From contig CAWGMT010000009.1 in NCBI GenBank assembly GCA_963823675.1, positions 620,001 to 684,000 of the forward strand: a stretch of 64,000 bases of DNA, read 5' to 3'. This stretch comes from CAWGMT01 sp963823675 (GTDB taxonomy: Bacteria; Planctomycetota; Planctomycetia; Isosphaerales; Isosphaeraceae). The translations under genes were made by a program, and so were the position numbers. Positions 1-6,689 of the stretch are shown here, one piece after another (the stretch's first letter is position 1; each line of letters begins with the position of its first letter). A model generated the notes under the pieces. That model was given only the letters and a program-made list of their open reading frames with translations. It had not been told where the DNA came from and did no database searches.

Positions 1-92
1 ATCGAGATCATGAGTGAGCGGCCACCTTGCTCGATCATATCCCCTGGTCAACCGAGCGGCAAGCCGGAGGCGGCGCTGGGCTCTTGCTGGTG

Positions 93-689
93 TCACGGCA
101 GGAGATCAGACACCTTGATCCGGCCGGCTTCGACACCCGCGATCACGACCGGGACCGCGTCGCCGGGCCGGAATACCTCGACCGAGCCGTAGCCATCGTC
201 GGCCGGAGCGGAATACACCTCGACCTGACGGTCGTTCAGGTTGACGATCCAGTAGACCGGGATGCGGCCGCGGGCGTACGCAAACCGCTTCTGGCCCTGG
301 TCCATCGGGAGCGATGTATCCGCGACTTCGACCAGGAGCGCCACGTCCTCGGGGCCTGGTATGCGGCCGCGGTAATCGTCACGCGACCCGCGAACAATCG
401 CCACGTCAGGTTCGGGCTCGTCGAATTCGGGAATCCGCACCGGGTCTTCCTTCCGCGTACTCCATCCGGAGGGGAGCACACGAGTCGTCGCGTCGAGAAC
501 ACTTCCCACGGCCCATATGTGCGGCGGTTTCTTACTCATCTGTTTCACCAGGTAGCCATTAATGAGCTCAACGCGAGGATCGTCGAGCAACCCCGCCAGT
601 CGCTCGTATTCGTCAACGGTAATGCGGTAAAATCCGGGGGACTCTGGTGGTAGGTGCGATGACGGCGGCACTGTCGTAATGGTGGACAT
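93..689 (-). CDS. Uma2 family (DUF820) restriction-endonuclease-fold protein
   Basis: 198 aa, the usual length for the Uma2/DUF820 family, a PD-(D/E)XK-fold group abundant in cyanobacteria and planctomycetes whose cellular role is largely unknown. Seen in the sequence: an N-terminal YERL segment, the family signature VELINGYLV near residue 40, EPDVAIVR near residue 73, a VALLVEVADTSL segment near residue 95 that carries the putative catalytic Glu, and the YWIVNLNDRQVEVY strand near residue 125. The start MSTITTV is the first Met in frame. It stands alone, convergent with nothing obvious on the left edge. Nuclease activity is inferred from the fold only; the family call itself is firm. Confidence 0.9.
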   Translation of the reverse strand: MSTITTVPPSSHLPPESPGFYRITVDEYERLAGLLDDPRVELINGYLVKQMSKKPPHIWAVGSVLDATTRVLPSGWSTRKEDPVRIPEFDEPEPDVAIVRGSRDDYRGRIPGPEDVALLVEVADTSLPMDQGQKRFAYARGRIPVYWIVNLNDRQVEVYSAPADDGYGSVEVFRPGDAVPVVIAGVEAGRIKVSDLLP

Positions 690-849
690 GTCGAGGCCCC
701 AAAGCGCAATGTCGGCCGCCGACGGCTCAACTCAACATCTCATTGATGCAGACCGGTCGCAAGCCTGACAGCGATGAATTCTACGGCAAAGCCCGGCACC
801 GAGTCGAGGCCATGGAGTGGATGGACCAGGGCGGTTACAATCTTCGTCC

Positions 850-2028
850 ATGAAAATGGATCGCGCAACGATCGAGCGCCTGAAACCTCGCGTCAACCGC
901 CAGCGCCTGCTCGAGACGGCGATACGGCTCGTCGAGGTGCCCAGCCCGACCGGCGCAGCCGGTGCCGCCAGCGATCGCCTGGCCGAGATCCTGGTTTCTG
1001 ATGGTTTTTCGGTCGAGCGCCCCGATGGTGGTTACCCGCATTCCCCGGCGGTCGTCGTGCGCTTTCCGAGCGGCCGGACGGGGCCAACGCTTCAATTTGA
1101 CGGACATCTCAACACGGTCCACCTGCCGTTCGTCGCGCCAGGGGTCGATGGCGGCCGGCTCACCGGCAGCGGCGCATCGGACATGAAAGGCGGCCTGGCC
1201 GCGGCCATCGAAGCCGTGCGCGCCCTCCGCGACTCGGGAGAGCTGACCGCCGGTTCGGTGCTTCTGACAGCCCATGACCTGCACGAAGCCCCGTGGGGCG
1301 ACGGCCGCCAGCTTGACGCGCTGATTCGCGAGGGCATCCGCGGAGACGCCGTCCTCATCCCCGAGCCCTTGTGCGCGGTGCTGCCCGTGGCCGGACGCGG
1401 CAACGCGACGTGGAAGGCCGTGATCCGCCGGGCCGGACCGCCCGTTCACGAAGTCATGCGGCCGCCCGGCGAGCCGAGCGTGATCGCGGCGGCCGCCGAC
1501 CTGGTCGCGCGGCTCGGCCGGCTCGAGGAGGAGCTCAGAGCGGTGACTCATCCGGTCTGCGGCTCGGCGAGCGTATTTGTCGGCCAGATGCACGCCGGCG
1601 AGATTTATAACCAATACCCGCAGGAGGCCTGGCTGGAAGGCACCCGGCGCTGGCTGCCGGGAACCGATCGCCGCCAGGTCGAACGCGACTTCCGCGGGCT
1701 GCTTCGTGAGCTCGCCGCCCAGACGGGAACCACTGTCGATTGCACCTGGTTTTTCATCCGCGACGCCTTTGCTCTCGATCCTTCGAGCAGGCTGGTTGCG
1801 ACATTCCAGCGATGTTACGAGTCAATCTCGGGCCGTCCGCTCCCGACCGGCGCCAAGCCATTTGTCGACGACGGCAACAGCTTCGCCGCCTCCGGCGGCA
1901 TCCCGGCGATCACCCACGGGCCTCGGGGTGGTGGTCAACACACCGTCTCCGAATGGGTCGAGATCGACGACCTGGTGCGGCTAGCGTGGCTGTACGCCGC
2001 CGTCGCGGTCGAGTTCTGCGACCAATAG
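850..2028 (+). CDS. M20 family metallopeptidase (ArgE/DapE/CPG2-like)
   Basis: About 392 aa, dinuclear zinc amidohydrolase of the M20 group that removes an acyl or amino-acid group from a small substrate. Metal-binding segments are visible: LQFDGHLNTV near residue 80, GSGASDMKGG near residue 107, an HDLHEAPWGDG segment near 140 with the catalytic-region acid, and the C-terminal THGPRGGGQH segment near 365 that supplies the last His. The dimerisation domain lies between. A GTG at 817 would add eleven residues, but the ATG at 850 starts MKMDRAT, just before conserved sequence, so I prefer it; neither has a clear ribosome site. The exact substrate cannot be told from sequence. Confidence 0.88.
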   Translation: MKMDRATIERLKPRVNRQRLLETAIRLVEVPSPTGAAGAASDRLAEILVSDGFSVERPDGGYPHSPAVVVRFPSGRTGPTLQFDGHLNTVHLPFVAPGVDGGRLTGSGASDMKGGLAAAIEAVRALRDSGELTAGSVLLTAHDLHEAPWGDGRQLDALIREGIRGDAVLIPEPLCAVLPVAGRGNATWKAVIRRAGPPVHEVMRPPGEPSVIAAAADLVARLGRLEEELRAVTHPVCGSASVFVGQMHAGEIYNQYPQEAWLEGTRRWLPGTDRRQVERDFRGLLRELAAQTGTTVDCTWFFIRDAFALDPSSRLVATFQRCYESISGRPLPTGAKPFVDDGNSFAASGGIPAITHGPRGGGQHTVSEWVEIDDLVRLAWLYAAVAVEFCDQ

Positions 2029-2086
2029 CAGAGTGGCTTCCCCCGTTAACTTCCTGAGAACGACATCCCCGCGAGGAAAAACATTC

Positions 2087-2413
2087 ATGGCAACGAATCC
2101 CGCCAAGGAACGATACATCCAAAGAATTCGCTCGGAGTCGGCGTTTCCCGCGTTTCGCTCCCTCATTAAACCTCTGATATGGCGCGGCCCCCCCAAGAAA
2201 CCGACTTCGGTGCTCCTCGAGTTCGGTTTCGCCGAAGAGGGCGTCGTCATCCCTCGGGTTGCCCGATGGCTCGATTCCGCGCCGCCCCGGGTGCTCTGCC
2301 TTCACGACGTCGGTTGGGAGTTGCTCAGAGACGCTCTGATTGGATCGGGAGCGAGACCTAACAAGGCGATCCAGCGGACCGCGCTGCGCGGGGCCGCTGA
2401 TCTTGGTCGTTAG
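2087..2413 (+). CDS. Small hypothetical protein, cassette-type gene
   Basis: 108 aa beginning MATNPAKERYIQR, preceded by a good ribosome site (GAGG) about 11 bases before the ATG at 2087. I do not recognise the family. The protein is basic at the N-terminus with a central LEFGFAEEGVV segment and no signal peptide or membrane helix. Its last 17 or so residues (about NKAIQRTALRG onward) are encoded by the attC-like site at 2356-2415, so the reading frame runs into the recombination site and terminates in its right-hand box, as seen in some integron cassettes. Function unknown. Confidence 0.55.
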   Translation: MATNPAKERYIQRIRSESAFPAFRSLIKPLIWRGPPKKPTSVLLEFGFAEEGVVIPRVARWLDSAPPRVLCLHDVGWELLRDALIGSGARPNKAIQRTALRGAADLGR

Positions 2414-2415
2414 AC
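2356..2415 (+). repeat. attC-like site A (59-base-element type)
   Basis: 60 bp bounded by ACCTAAC (2356-2362, fits RYYYAAC) and GTTAGAC (2409-2415, fits GTTRRRY), the R'' and R' boxes of an integron attC site. Between them lie imperfectly complementary arms CAGCGGACC and GGGCCGCTG, with an unpaired extra C (GATCCAGCGG against CCGCTGATC), like the extrahelical base of attC L boxes. The next gene starts 11 bases after the right box. Confidence 0.75.
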
Positions 2416-2425
2416 GGCGAGAGCG

Positions 2426-2950
2426 ATGGATGTCTCCACGACCCGACATTGGACGTTCAGCATACGGCAACTGATGGCCGCCATTGCCGGCGTGGCTTGC
2501 CTCCTCGGAGGACTGGCCTGGGCTGAGCGCAGTGGAAGCCTGTGGTGGCTCATCCAGTCGTTCGAACTCGCGGTCTATCTCTATCCCTCCTTCGCTCTGG
2601 CTGCCGGCGCGGGCCTGCTCGTCGCGCTCATCGCGGCCGTTTGCGACAGGTCCGTCTGGCGAATCCGGTCGCTCTGGCTCCTGGTCCCCGCCGCAATACC
2701 CATCGTCATTCTCTTCTTCGGGATCGCCTTCCGGTACGATGATCGCGCCGCCCAAGCCGTCGTCGAACAACGTAGGCAGATCGTCGAGTGGCTCCCCTGG
2801 CTTCATCTTCCGATCGGGTTGATCCTCCTCGGTTGCTTCCGGTCCGTCTCGAACTGCCTGATCATCGCTGGCATCTCGGTCGGGTCGGTATGGCTCACCT
2901 TCGGCGCATCGATCATGAGCTGGATGTCCGTGACCAATATCTGGCTATAG
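2426..2950 (+). CDS. Hypothetical integral membrane protein, cassette-type gene
   Basis: 174 aa beginning MDVSTTRHWTFSIRQLM, with about five hydrophobic segments (near residues 17-32, 46-70, 82-100, 122-137 and 142-165), so probably an inner-membrane protein. The family is not recognised. The ATG lies 11 bases after attC-like site A, the usual position of a cassette gene start. A decayed copy of the same gene follows attC-like site D at 6144-6205, which shows the cassette was duplicated. No complete attC site follows directly; the next feature is dinB-like on the opposite strand. Function unknown. Confidence 0.65.
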   Translation: MDVSTTRHWTFSIRQLMAAIAGVACLLGGLAWAERSGSLWWLIQSFELAVYLYPSFALAAGAGLLVALIAAVCDRSVWRIRSLWLLVPAAIPIVILFFGIAFRYDDRAAQAVVEQRRQIVEWLPWLHLPIGLILLGCFRSVSNCLIIAGISVGSVWLTFGASIMSWMSVTNIWL

Positions 2951-2968
2951 ATCCCGAATAGATTTCGT

Positions 2969-3517
2969 CTAACCCCTCCCGGCCGCCGCCATTCCGCCGT
3001 ATGTGGCGCCGGATAGCCGTCGGCGCACGATCGCCATGTGGTGCCGCTCGTGGCCGACGATGATGTACGCCAAACCCAGAACGCTCACTTCATTGCCGTT
3101 GGCGATGCCTCTCCTGCGCCACGCCGCATCCGAAAGGCTTTGAAACAGGCAGATGCTGGATCGTCTGACGGCCTCGAAGCCCGCCACCAGGTCGCCGAGC
3201 GGTTGCTGGTCGAACTGGGCTGCCTGAACATAGGGGTTCTCGTCAAAACCGGGCAGCGGTGTCGAATCGCCGCGCGCGAACCGGAGCGCCCGGTAAGCGA
3301 AAACTCGCTCCGAGTCCGTCAGATGGCCGACAACGTCCTTGATGCTCCATGTGTAAGGGTGATGGTGCAGGCACGCCTCGCGCTCGGAGGCGCCGTGGAG
3401 CAGTGCGACCGTCTCGCCAAGCTGCGATCTCATCGCGGTGACGATGTCCTCCTCAGCCACGAGCTCGACGTACTTGGTATAATAGGGCGCGTAATGTGTT
3501 GAATCAAGCTGGACCAT
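2969..3517 (-). CDS. DinB family protein (DinB_2-like, putative metal-dependent)
   Basis: 182 aa from the Met of MVQLDSTHYAPYY, chosen because a GGGAGATC ribosome site lies just upstream; an upstream Met at 3556 is less likely. DinB-superfamily four-helix bundle proteins bind a metal through three His: here an HHHPYTWSIKDVVGHL segment near residue 50 and the terminal VGHERHHMAIV segment near residue 155 supply them. Members include DNA-damage-inducible proteins and small-molecule thiol transferases; the substrate here is unknown. It is the only minus-strand gene in the cassette run, which is uncommon but known in integron arrays. Confidence 0.85.
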   Translation of the reverse strand: MVQLDSTHYAPYYTKYVELVAEEDIVTAMRSQLGETVALLHGASEREACLHHHPYTWSIKDVVGHLTDSERVFAYRALRFARGDSTPLPGFDENPYVQAAQFDQQPLGDLVAGFEAVRRSSICLFQSLSDAAWRRRGIANGNEVSVLGLAYIIVGHERHHMAIVRRRLSGATYGGMAAAGRG

Positions 3518-3745
3518 GGAGGATCTCCCAAGGATGTTGTAGCCTGCTTTGAGCAAGTGGGTCGTGAAGCGATGGCGAAACGCCAGCGAAAGGATCGGTA
3601 ACCGGTCCGTTCCGGTTGGATTCGTTATCCGGATTAGACATAATTGGATTCAGGTTAGGAAGAACCAAATGGCCGAATAGATGGAATCGATTCTGTCCAG
3701 TTCCGGATCTGGCGGTGGTTACGGCCCGGCGCCTCACCGCCCTGG

Positions 3746-3803
3746 GTGTAACAAAGCGAGGCAGCGGACCCGCTCCGCAGGCCGCTGATCTTCGGCGTCA
3801 GGC
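3746..3803 (+). repeat. attC-like site B (degenerate boxes)
   Basis: 58 bp from GTGTAAC (3746-3752) to GTCAGGC (3797-3803). Each box departs by one base from RYYYAAC/GTTRRRY, but the interior has the same layout as site A: GCAGCGGACC, a short loop, then GGCCGCTGATC. The VOC gene ATG follows 17 bases later. It may be a decayed attC. Confidence 0.6.
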
Positions 3804-3820
3804 GGCGGAAGGCAAGTCGG

Positions 3821-4240
3821 ATGCATCCACAACCACTGATCTGCGTGAGCGATGTTGAAGCGAGTAGTCGCTGGTATCAGCGATTGCTCAATTGCGAGAG
3901 TGCCCACGGCGGGCCGAACTACGAACGCCTCGTCGTCTCGGGTAAGCTGGTGTTGCAGTTGCATCGGTGGGACGTGGAACATCATCATGGGCCTATCGGC
4001 GACTCGAACGACATGCCCCCCGGAAACGGTGTACTCCTGTGGTTTGAGATCGATGACATCGATGCCGCCGTAGCCCGGGCCGAAACGATGGGGGTTGAGG
4101 TGATCATGCCACGCCGTCGGAACCCGCCCGATGCCGATGGCGGTCCGAACCATTGGGAGATCTGGTTGCGCGATCCGGATGGTTACAAGGTCGTGCTTGC
4201 GAGCCCGGACGGTACGGCCGACGGTGATTGGCAGCCCTGA
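3821..4240 (+). CDS. VOC family protein (glyoxalase/bleomycin-resistance fold)
   Basis: 139 aa, typical size for a single-protein vicinal-oxygen-chelate member made of two beta-alpha-beta-beta-beta modules. Module one starts with PLICVSDVEASSRWYQRLL; module two with GVLLWFEIDDIDAAVARAE and ends with the EIWLRDPDGYKVVL strand, whose Glu is a common metal ligand. His residues in LQLHRWDVEHHH may be the other ligands. Such genes often serve in detoxification or antibiotic sequestration and are frequent integron cassettes. The start lies 18 bases after attC-like site B. Substrate unknown. Confidence 0.88.
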   Translation: MHPQPLICVSDVEASSRWYQRLLNCESAHGGPNYERLVVSGKLVLQLHRWDVEHHHGPIGDSNDMPPGNGVLLWFEIDDIDAAVARAETMGVEVIMPRRRNPPDADGGPNHWEIWLRDPDGYKVVLASPDGTADGDWQP

Positions 4241-4319
4241 TGCGCCGGAGGAGAAATGGTGTCCGTTCCTATTTCTGTCCACCATGGCTGGCGCCTAACC
4301 ATGCTGGATCGCAGGTCGC

Positions 4320-4560
4320 GAAGCCGAACCTGCAATATGTGACCAGCCACCGCACCGCCTCGATCGAGGTGGCGCTGTTGGGGCTGAGGAATCCGTAGTG
4401 CCGGACTTTCTGAAATCCGGCCGGCAGAACGTGCTGGAGGAAACGTCGGAGGAACTCCGTGGCGTCCAACGTCATCCTCCGCGGCCGGTTCGATCCCACG
4501 CGGCGATCGGCGAAGCAACTCCATCGGAATGACGGGCCGGAAGTGCCGAGCGCAATGGGA
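4320..4560 (-). pseudogene. IS91-family transposase C-terminal remnant
   Basis: A minus-strand fragment reading FRWSCFADRR, then MTLDATEFLRRFLQHVLP and GFQKVRHYGFLSPNS, which matches the conserved C-terminal region of IS91-type (HUH, rolling-circle) transposases. The N-terminal catalytic part is missing and no ends of the element were found. A GCCTAAC box (4293-4299) sits at its edge without a right-hand partner, so the element may have broken an attC site. Assignment rests on recall of the family motif. Confidence 0.65.
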
Positions 4561-4712
4561 TTGTGCGACCGTCGGTGGTACAATCGCTCGCCAAGCACAG
4601 GAACGGAGCGCGAGCGTGAAGCCCCGATCACCAGTTCGGTGAACGAGACTCACACCGCAATCACCAAGAGACCGTGGACGCAGTCGACATCGACCCGCAC
4701 GCGTGAGGAAAT

Positions 4713-5270
4713 ATGGTACGCAGTGAGTTGAACACTGACAGATCGACGGTAACGCTGCACGTCGTGTCAAGTCTTGATGGCTTCATCGCCAAGAACGACA
4801 ACAGTGTCTCCTGGCTCGACAATTTCGGAGAGGTCTACGAAGCAGGGGTTTCTGAAGAGAGTGCTGAAGAGGTCATCAGAGCCATAGACTGCTATGTGCT
4901 CGGTTCTCGCACGTATGAACACGCGCTTCAGCTCGGCTGGCCATATGGTGATACTCCGACGGTTGTAACCACAAACAGAGAACTGCCGTCCACGAGGAAG
5001 AGCGTGGAGTTCTATTCAGGCGATCTCAGAAGATTGGTTGATGAGATACTCGCGCCTCGATTCGCAAGCATATGGCTCGTCGGAGGGGCTATGTTGTGCC
5101 AGAGTTTTCTCAGGCTCGGCTTGGTGGATGAAATCAGATTAGCGATTATGCCGGTCCTATTGGGTGACGGCCTCCGCCTGTTCGGTAATTCCAGTGCCGA
5201 AACCAGATGGCGTCTGAAGGACATCGTCGCTTACAAGACCGGTGTAGTTGAGTTGCTCTATGGGGCATAA
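4713..5270 (+). CDS. Dihydrofolate reductase family protein (RibD C-terminal-like)
   Basis: 185 aa with the N-terminal VTLHVVSSLDGFIAK strand-turn typical of the DHFR/RibD_C superfamily, a YVLGSRTYEHAL segment near residue 70 and the IWLVGGAMLCQSFLR nucleotide-binding segment near residue 120, followed by LVDEIRLAIMPVLLGDG. Such proteins are putative NADPH-dependent reductases; the substrate is not known. Base composition is visibly more AT-rich than the neighbours, which suggests separate acquisition. It is followed directly by the next small gene with no spacer. Confidence 0.85.
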   Translation: MVRSELNTDRSTVTLHVVSSLDGFIAKNDNSVSWLDNFGEVYEAGVSEESAEEVIRAIDCYVLGSRTYEHALQLGWPYGDTPTVVTTNRELPSTRKSVEFYSGDLRRLVDEILAPRFASIWLVGGAMLCQSFLRLGLVDEIRLAIMPVLLGDGLRLFGNSSAETRWRLKDIVAYKTGVVELLYGA

Positions 5271-5648
5271 TTGGCGAAGGACCGACTGGTGTGCTGGCGG
5301 ATCGGTCTCGAGCTCTTCCGGATGGCGGGCGGCATCACCGATCTCGGCGACGGATCCTACGCGTTCGGCGGGATCGATTGGGCTTGGACGAACCTGGCGT
5401 GGCTCCCCGCAGGCTTATTCCTCTGGGCGGGGAATATGTTCATCGTATTCGGCTTCCTGCTCGTGATGCTGGGCTCCGGCGCGGCCGCCTACGCCACCGC
5501 CCGGTGCATGCCGTGGCCCGCCCCGGCCCGCCCGACTTGCTTCGGCCGGTGGTCGTGGCGGCTGCGGGTGCCGCTTTTGCTCTGGTTCGTCTGGGTGCCC
5601 GTACCCGTGCGGATGGCATGGCCCTATTGGTACATCGTCGTGTACTGA
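5271..5648 (+). CDS. Hypothetical small membrane protein, cassette-type gene
   Basis: 125 aa if it starts at the TTG that directly follows the stop of the preceding gene; a GTG at 5289 would make it six residues shorter. It has a strongly hydrophobic Trp/Leu-rich segment at about residues 38-75 and a second near 100-120, so probably two or three membrane helices. No family recognised. It ends 13 bases before attC-like site C, so together with the DHFR-like gene it could form one cassette. The start is uncertain. Confidence 0.5.
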   Translation: MAKDRLVCWRIGLELFRMAGGITDLGDGSYAFGGIDWAWTNLAWLPAGLFLWAGNMFIVFGFLLVMLGSGAAAYATARCMPWPAPARPTCFGRWSWRLRVPLLLWFVWVPVPVRMAWPYWYIVVY

Positions 5649-5660
5649 CTGAGTTGGACA

Positions 5661-5721
5661 GGCTAACATAGCGACGCAGCGGACCCACCGGGCGCCGGGC
5701 CGCTAATCCTGGCTGTTGGGC
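5661..5721 (+). repeat. attC-like site C
   Basis: 61 bp from GGCTAAC (5661-5667; one base off RYYYAAC) to GTTGGGC (5715-5721, fits GTTRRRY). Interior arms GCAGCGGACCC and GGGCCGCTAA fold back on each other as in sites A, B and D. The barstar-like gene begins 20 bases after the right box. Confidence 0.7.
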
Positions 5722-5741
5722 GGCTCCATCGAGGCGGCGGC

Positions 5742-6080
5742 ATGACGTTGTTGAAGCTCGACACTCGACGGATCACCGACTGGAAGTCCTTCCACGACGT
5801 CTTCGCAGAAGTCTTCGGCTTTCCCAGCTTCTACGGGCGGAATATGGACGCTTGGATCGACTGCATGACCTGGCTCGACGACGCTTCGGCCGGGATGACG
5901 AAGGTGCATGCACCGCCCGGCGGCGTTGTCGTCCTCGAACTCGAGCATGTCGACGACTTCGTCAATCGGTGCCCGGAGCAATACGACGCGATCATCGACT
6001 GTGCCGCGTTTGTCAACTGGCGGAAAATCGAGACGGGCGAATCAGGGGTCCTAGCCCTGTCATTCTACAAGCGGGCCTAA
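5742..6080 (+). CDS. Barstar family protein (ribonuclease-inhibitor-like)
   Basis: 112 aa. The barstar fold signature is clear: an initial strand LLKLDTRRITDWKSFHDVFAE, then FGFPSFYGRNMDAWIDCM, where barstar's FYGxNxDA motif contacts the nuclease, and a C-terminal LALSFYKRA strand. Barstar-type proteins neutralise barnase-like RNases or polymorphic toxins. No partner nuclease lies next to it, so it may be an orphan immunity gene, a common integron cassette content. Its stop codon TAA lies inside the left box of attC-like site D. Confidence 0.88.
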   Translation: MTLLKLDTRRITDWKSFHDVFAEVFGFPSFYGRNMDAWIDCMTWLDDASAGMTKVHAPPGGVVVLELEHVDDFVNRCPEQYDAIIDCAAFVNWRKIETGESGVLALSFYKRA

Positions 6081-6133
6081 CATTGCGATCCAGCGGGCCC
6101 GCCTTGGCGGGCCCCTGATCATGGTCGTTGGGC
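6075..6133 (+). repeat. attC-like site D (best match)
   Basis: Exactly 59 bp from GCCTAAC (6075-6081, RYYYAAC) to GTTGGGC (6127-6133, GTTRRRY). The interior pairs CAGCGGGCCCGCC with GGCGGGCCC-CTG with an unpaired base in the left arm. The left box supplies the stop codon of the barstar-like gene, as in many cassettes. Confidence 0.8.
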
Positions 6134-6143
6134 GGCGGGGGCG

Positions 6144-6205
6144 ATGGATGTCTCCACGACACGACATTCATTCTGTCCTACGGCATCGCCTTCAGGTACG
6201 ATGGA
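6144..6205 (+). pseudogene. Deleted copy of the 2426-2950 membrane-protein cassette
   Basis: The 25 bases after this ATG repeat the start of the gene at 2426 (MDVSTTRH) with one mismatch. They then join sequence resembling 2701-2739 of the same gene (its GIAFRYD segment), in a different frame. About 250 bp of the middle is deleted. The ATG lies 11 bases after attC-like site D, the same spacing as the intact gene after site A, so this is a decayed duplicate cassette. Confidence 0.65.
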
Positions 6206-6275
6206 GAGTTGACTGCCCCGGTGCGCCGCTATGGGGTACAATCCATTGGTGACGCACCGGCCACCGAGGTCCCTT

Positions 6276-6467
6276 ATGCAGACCATCAAATTCGTCCACT
6301 GGCAAGACGGGGATGCCTTCCTGGGGTATCTGCTCGATTACCCCGACTACTGGACTCAGGGCGACTCGCTGGACGACCTGAAGGACCATCTGGTCAACTT
6401 GTACCAGGACCTGACAAGCGGCGAACTACCAGGCATCCGCAAAGTCAACGAGCTGGTGGTCCCGTGA
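6276..6467 (+). CDS. hicB: HicB-like antitoxin (type II toxin-antitoxin)
   Basis: 63 aa beginning MQTIKFVHWQDGDAFLG, with a GAGG ribosome site upstream. The short HicB-like N-terminal domain is present (FLGYLLDYPDYWTQGDSLDDLKDHL), a partially degraded RNase-H-like fold that binds HicA; no C-terminal DNA-binding extension is visible, as in many short HicB proteins. The stop overlaps the GTG start of the downstream hicA by three bases, indicating translational coupling. The antitoxin gene comes first here, the reverse of the classical hicA-hicB order but known in this subgroup. Confidence 0.85.
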   Translation: MQTIKFVHWQDGDAFLGYLLDYPDYWTQGDSLDDLKDHLVNLYQDLTSGELPGIRKVNELVVP

Positions 6468-6673
6468 AGCGGGTCAACCTGGTCCGCACGATCGAAGGGT
6501 TCGGATGCGTCTTGGTACGCCACGGCGGACGGCACGACTGGTACCAGAACCCGACTACCGGGGTGTCCCAGCCGGTGCCCCGACACCGCGAGATCAAGGA
6601 CCATCTGGCCCGGCACATCATCAGGATGCTCAGTAATCCGCCGGATGAGGACGTCGAGAATGACGGGGACTGA
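6464..6673 (+). CDS. hicA: HicA-like mRNA interferase toxin
   Basis: 69 aa from the GTG at 6464, which overlaps the hicB stop codon. HicA is a double-stranded-RNA-binding-fold toxin that cleaves mRNA; the conserved pattern here is RTIEGFGCVLVRHGGRHDWY with His at the usual active-site place, followed by NPTTG and a C-terminal VPRHREIKDHLARHII helix. An acidic tail ends the protein. It is paired with the upstream HicB-like gene and lies at the right boundary of the attC-bearing region, consistent with TA modules stabilising cassette arrays. The start codon choice rests on the overlap and on family length. Confidence 0.85.
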   Translation: MKRVNLVRTIEGFGCVLVRHGGRHDWYQNPTTGVSQPVPRHREIKDHLARHIIRMLSNPPDEDVENDGD

Positions 6674-6689
6674 TCGGAGAGTTGACCAA

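Noticed and set aside
2967..2973. GTCTAAC as a fifth attC left box
   Set aside because: No GTTRRRY partner or complementary arms within 150 bp; it coincides with the dinB-like stop codon.
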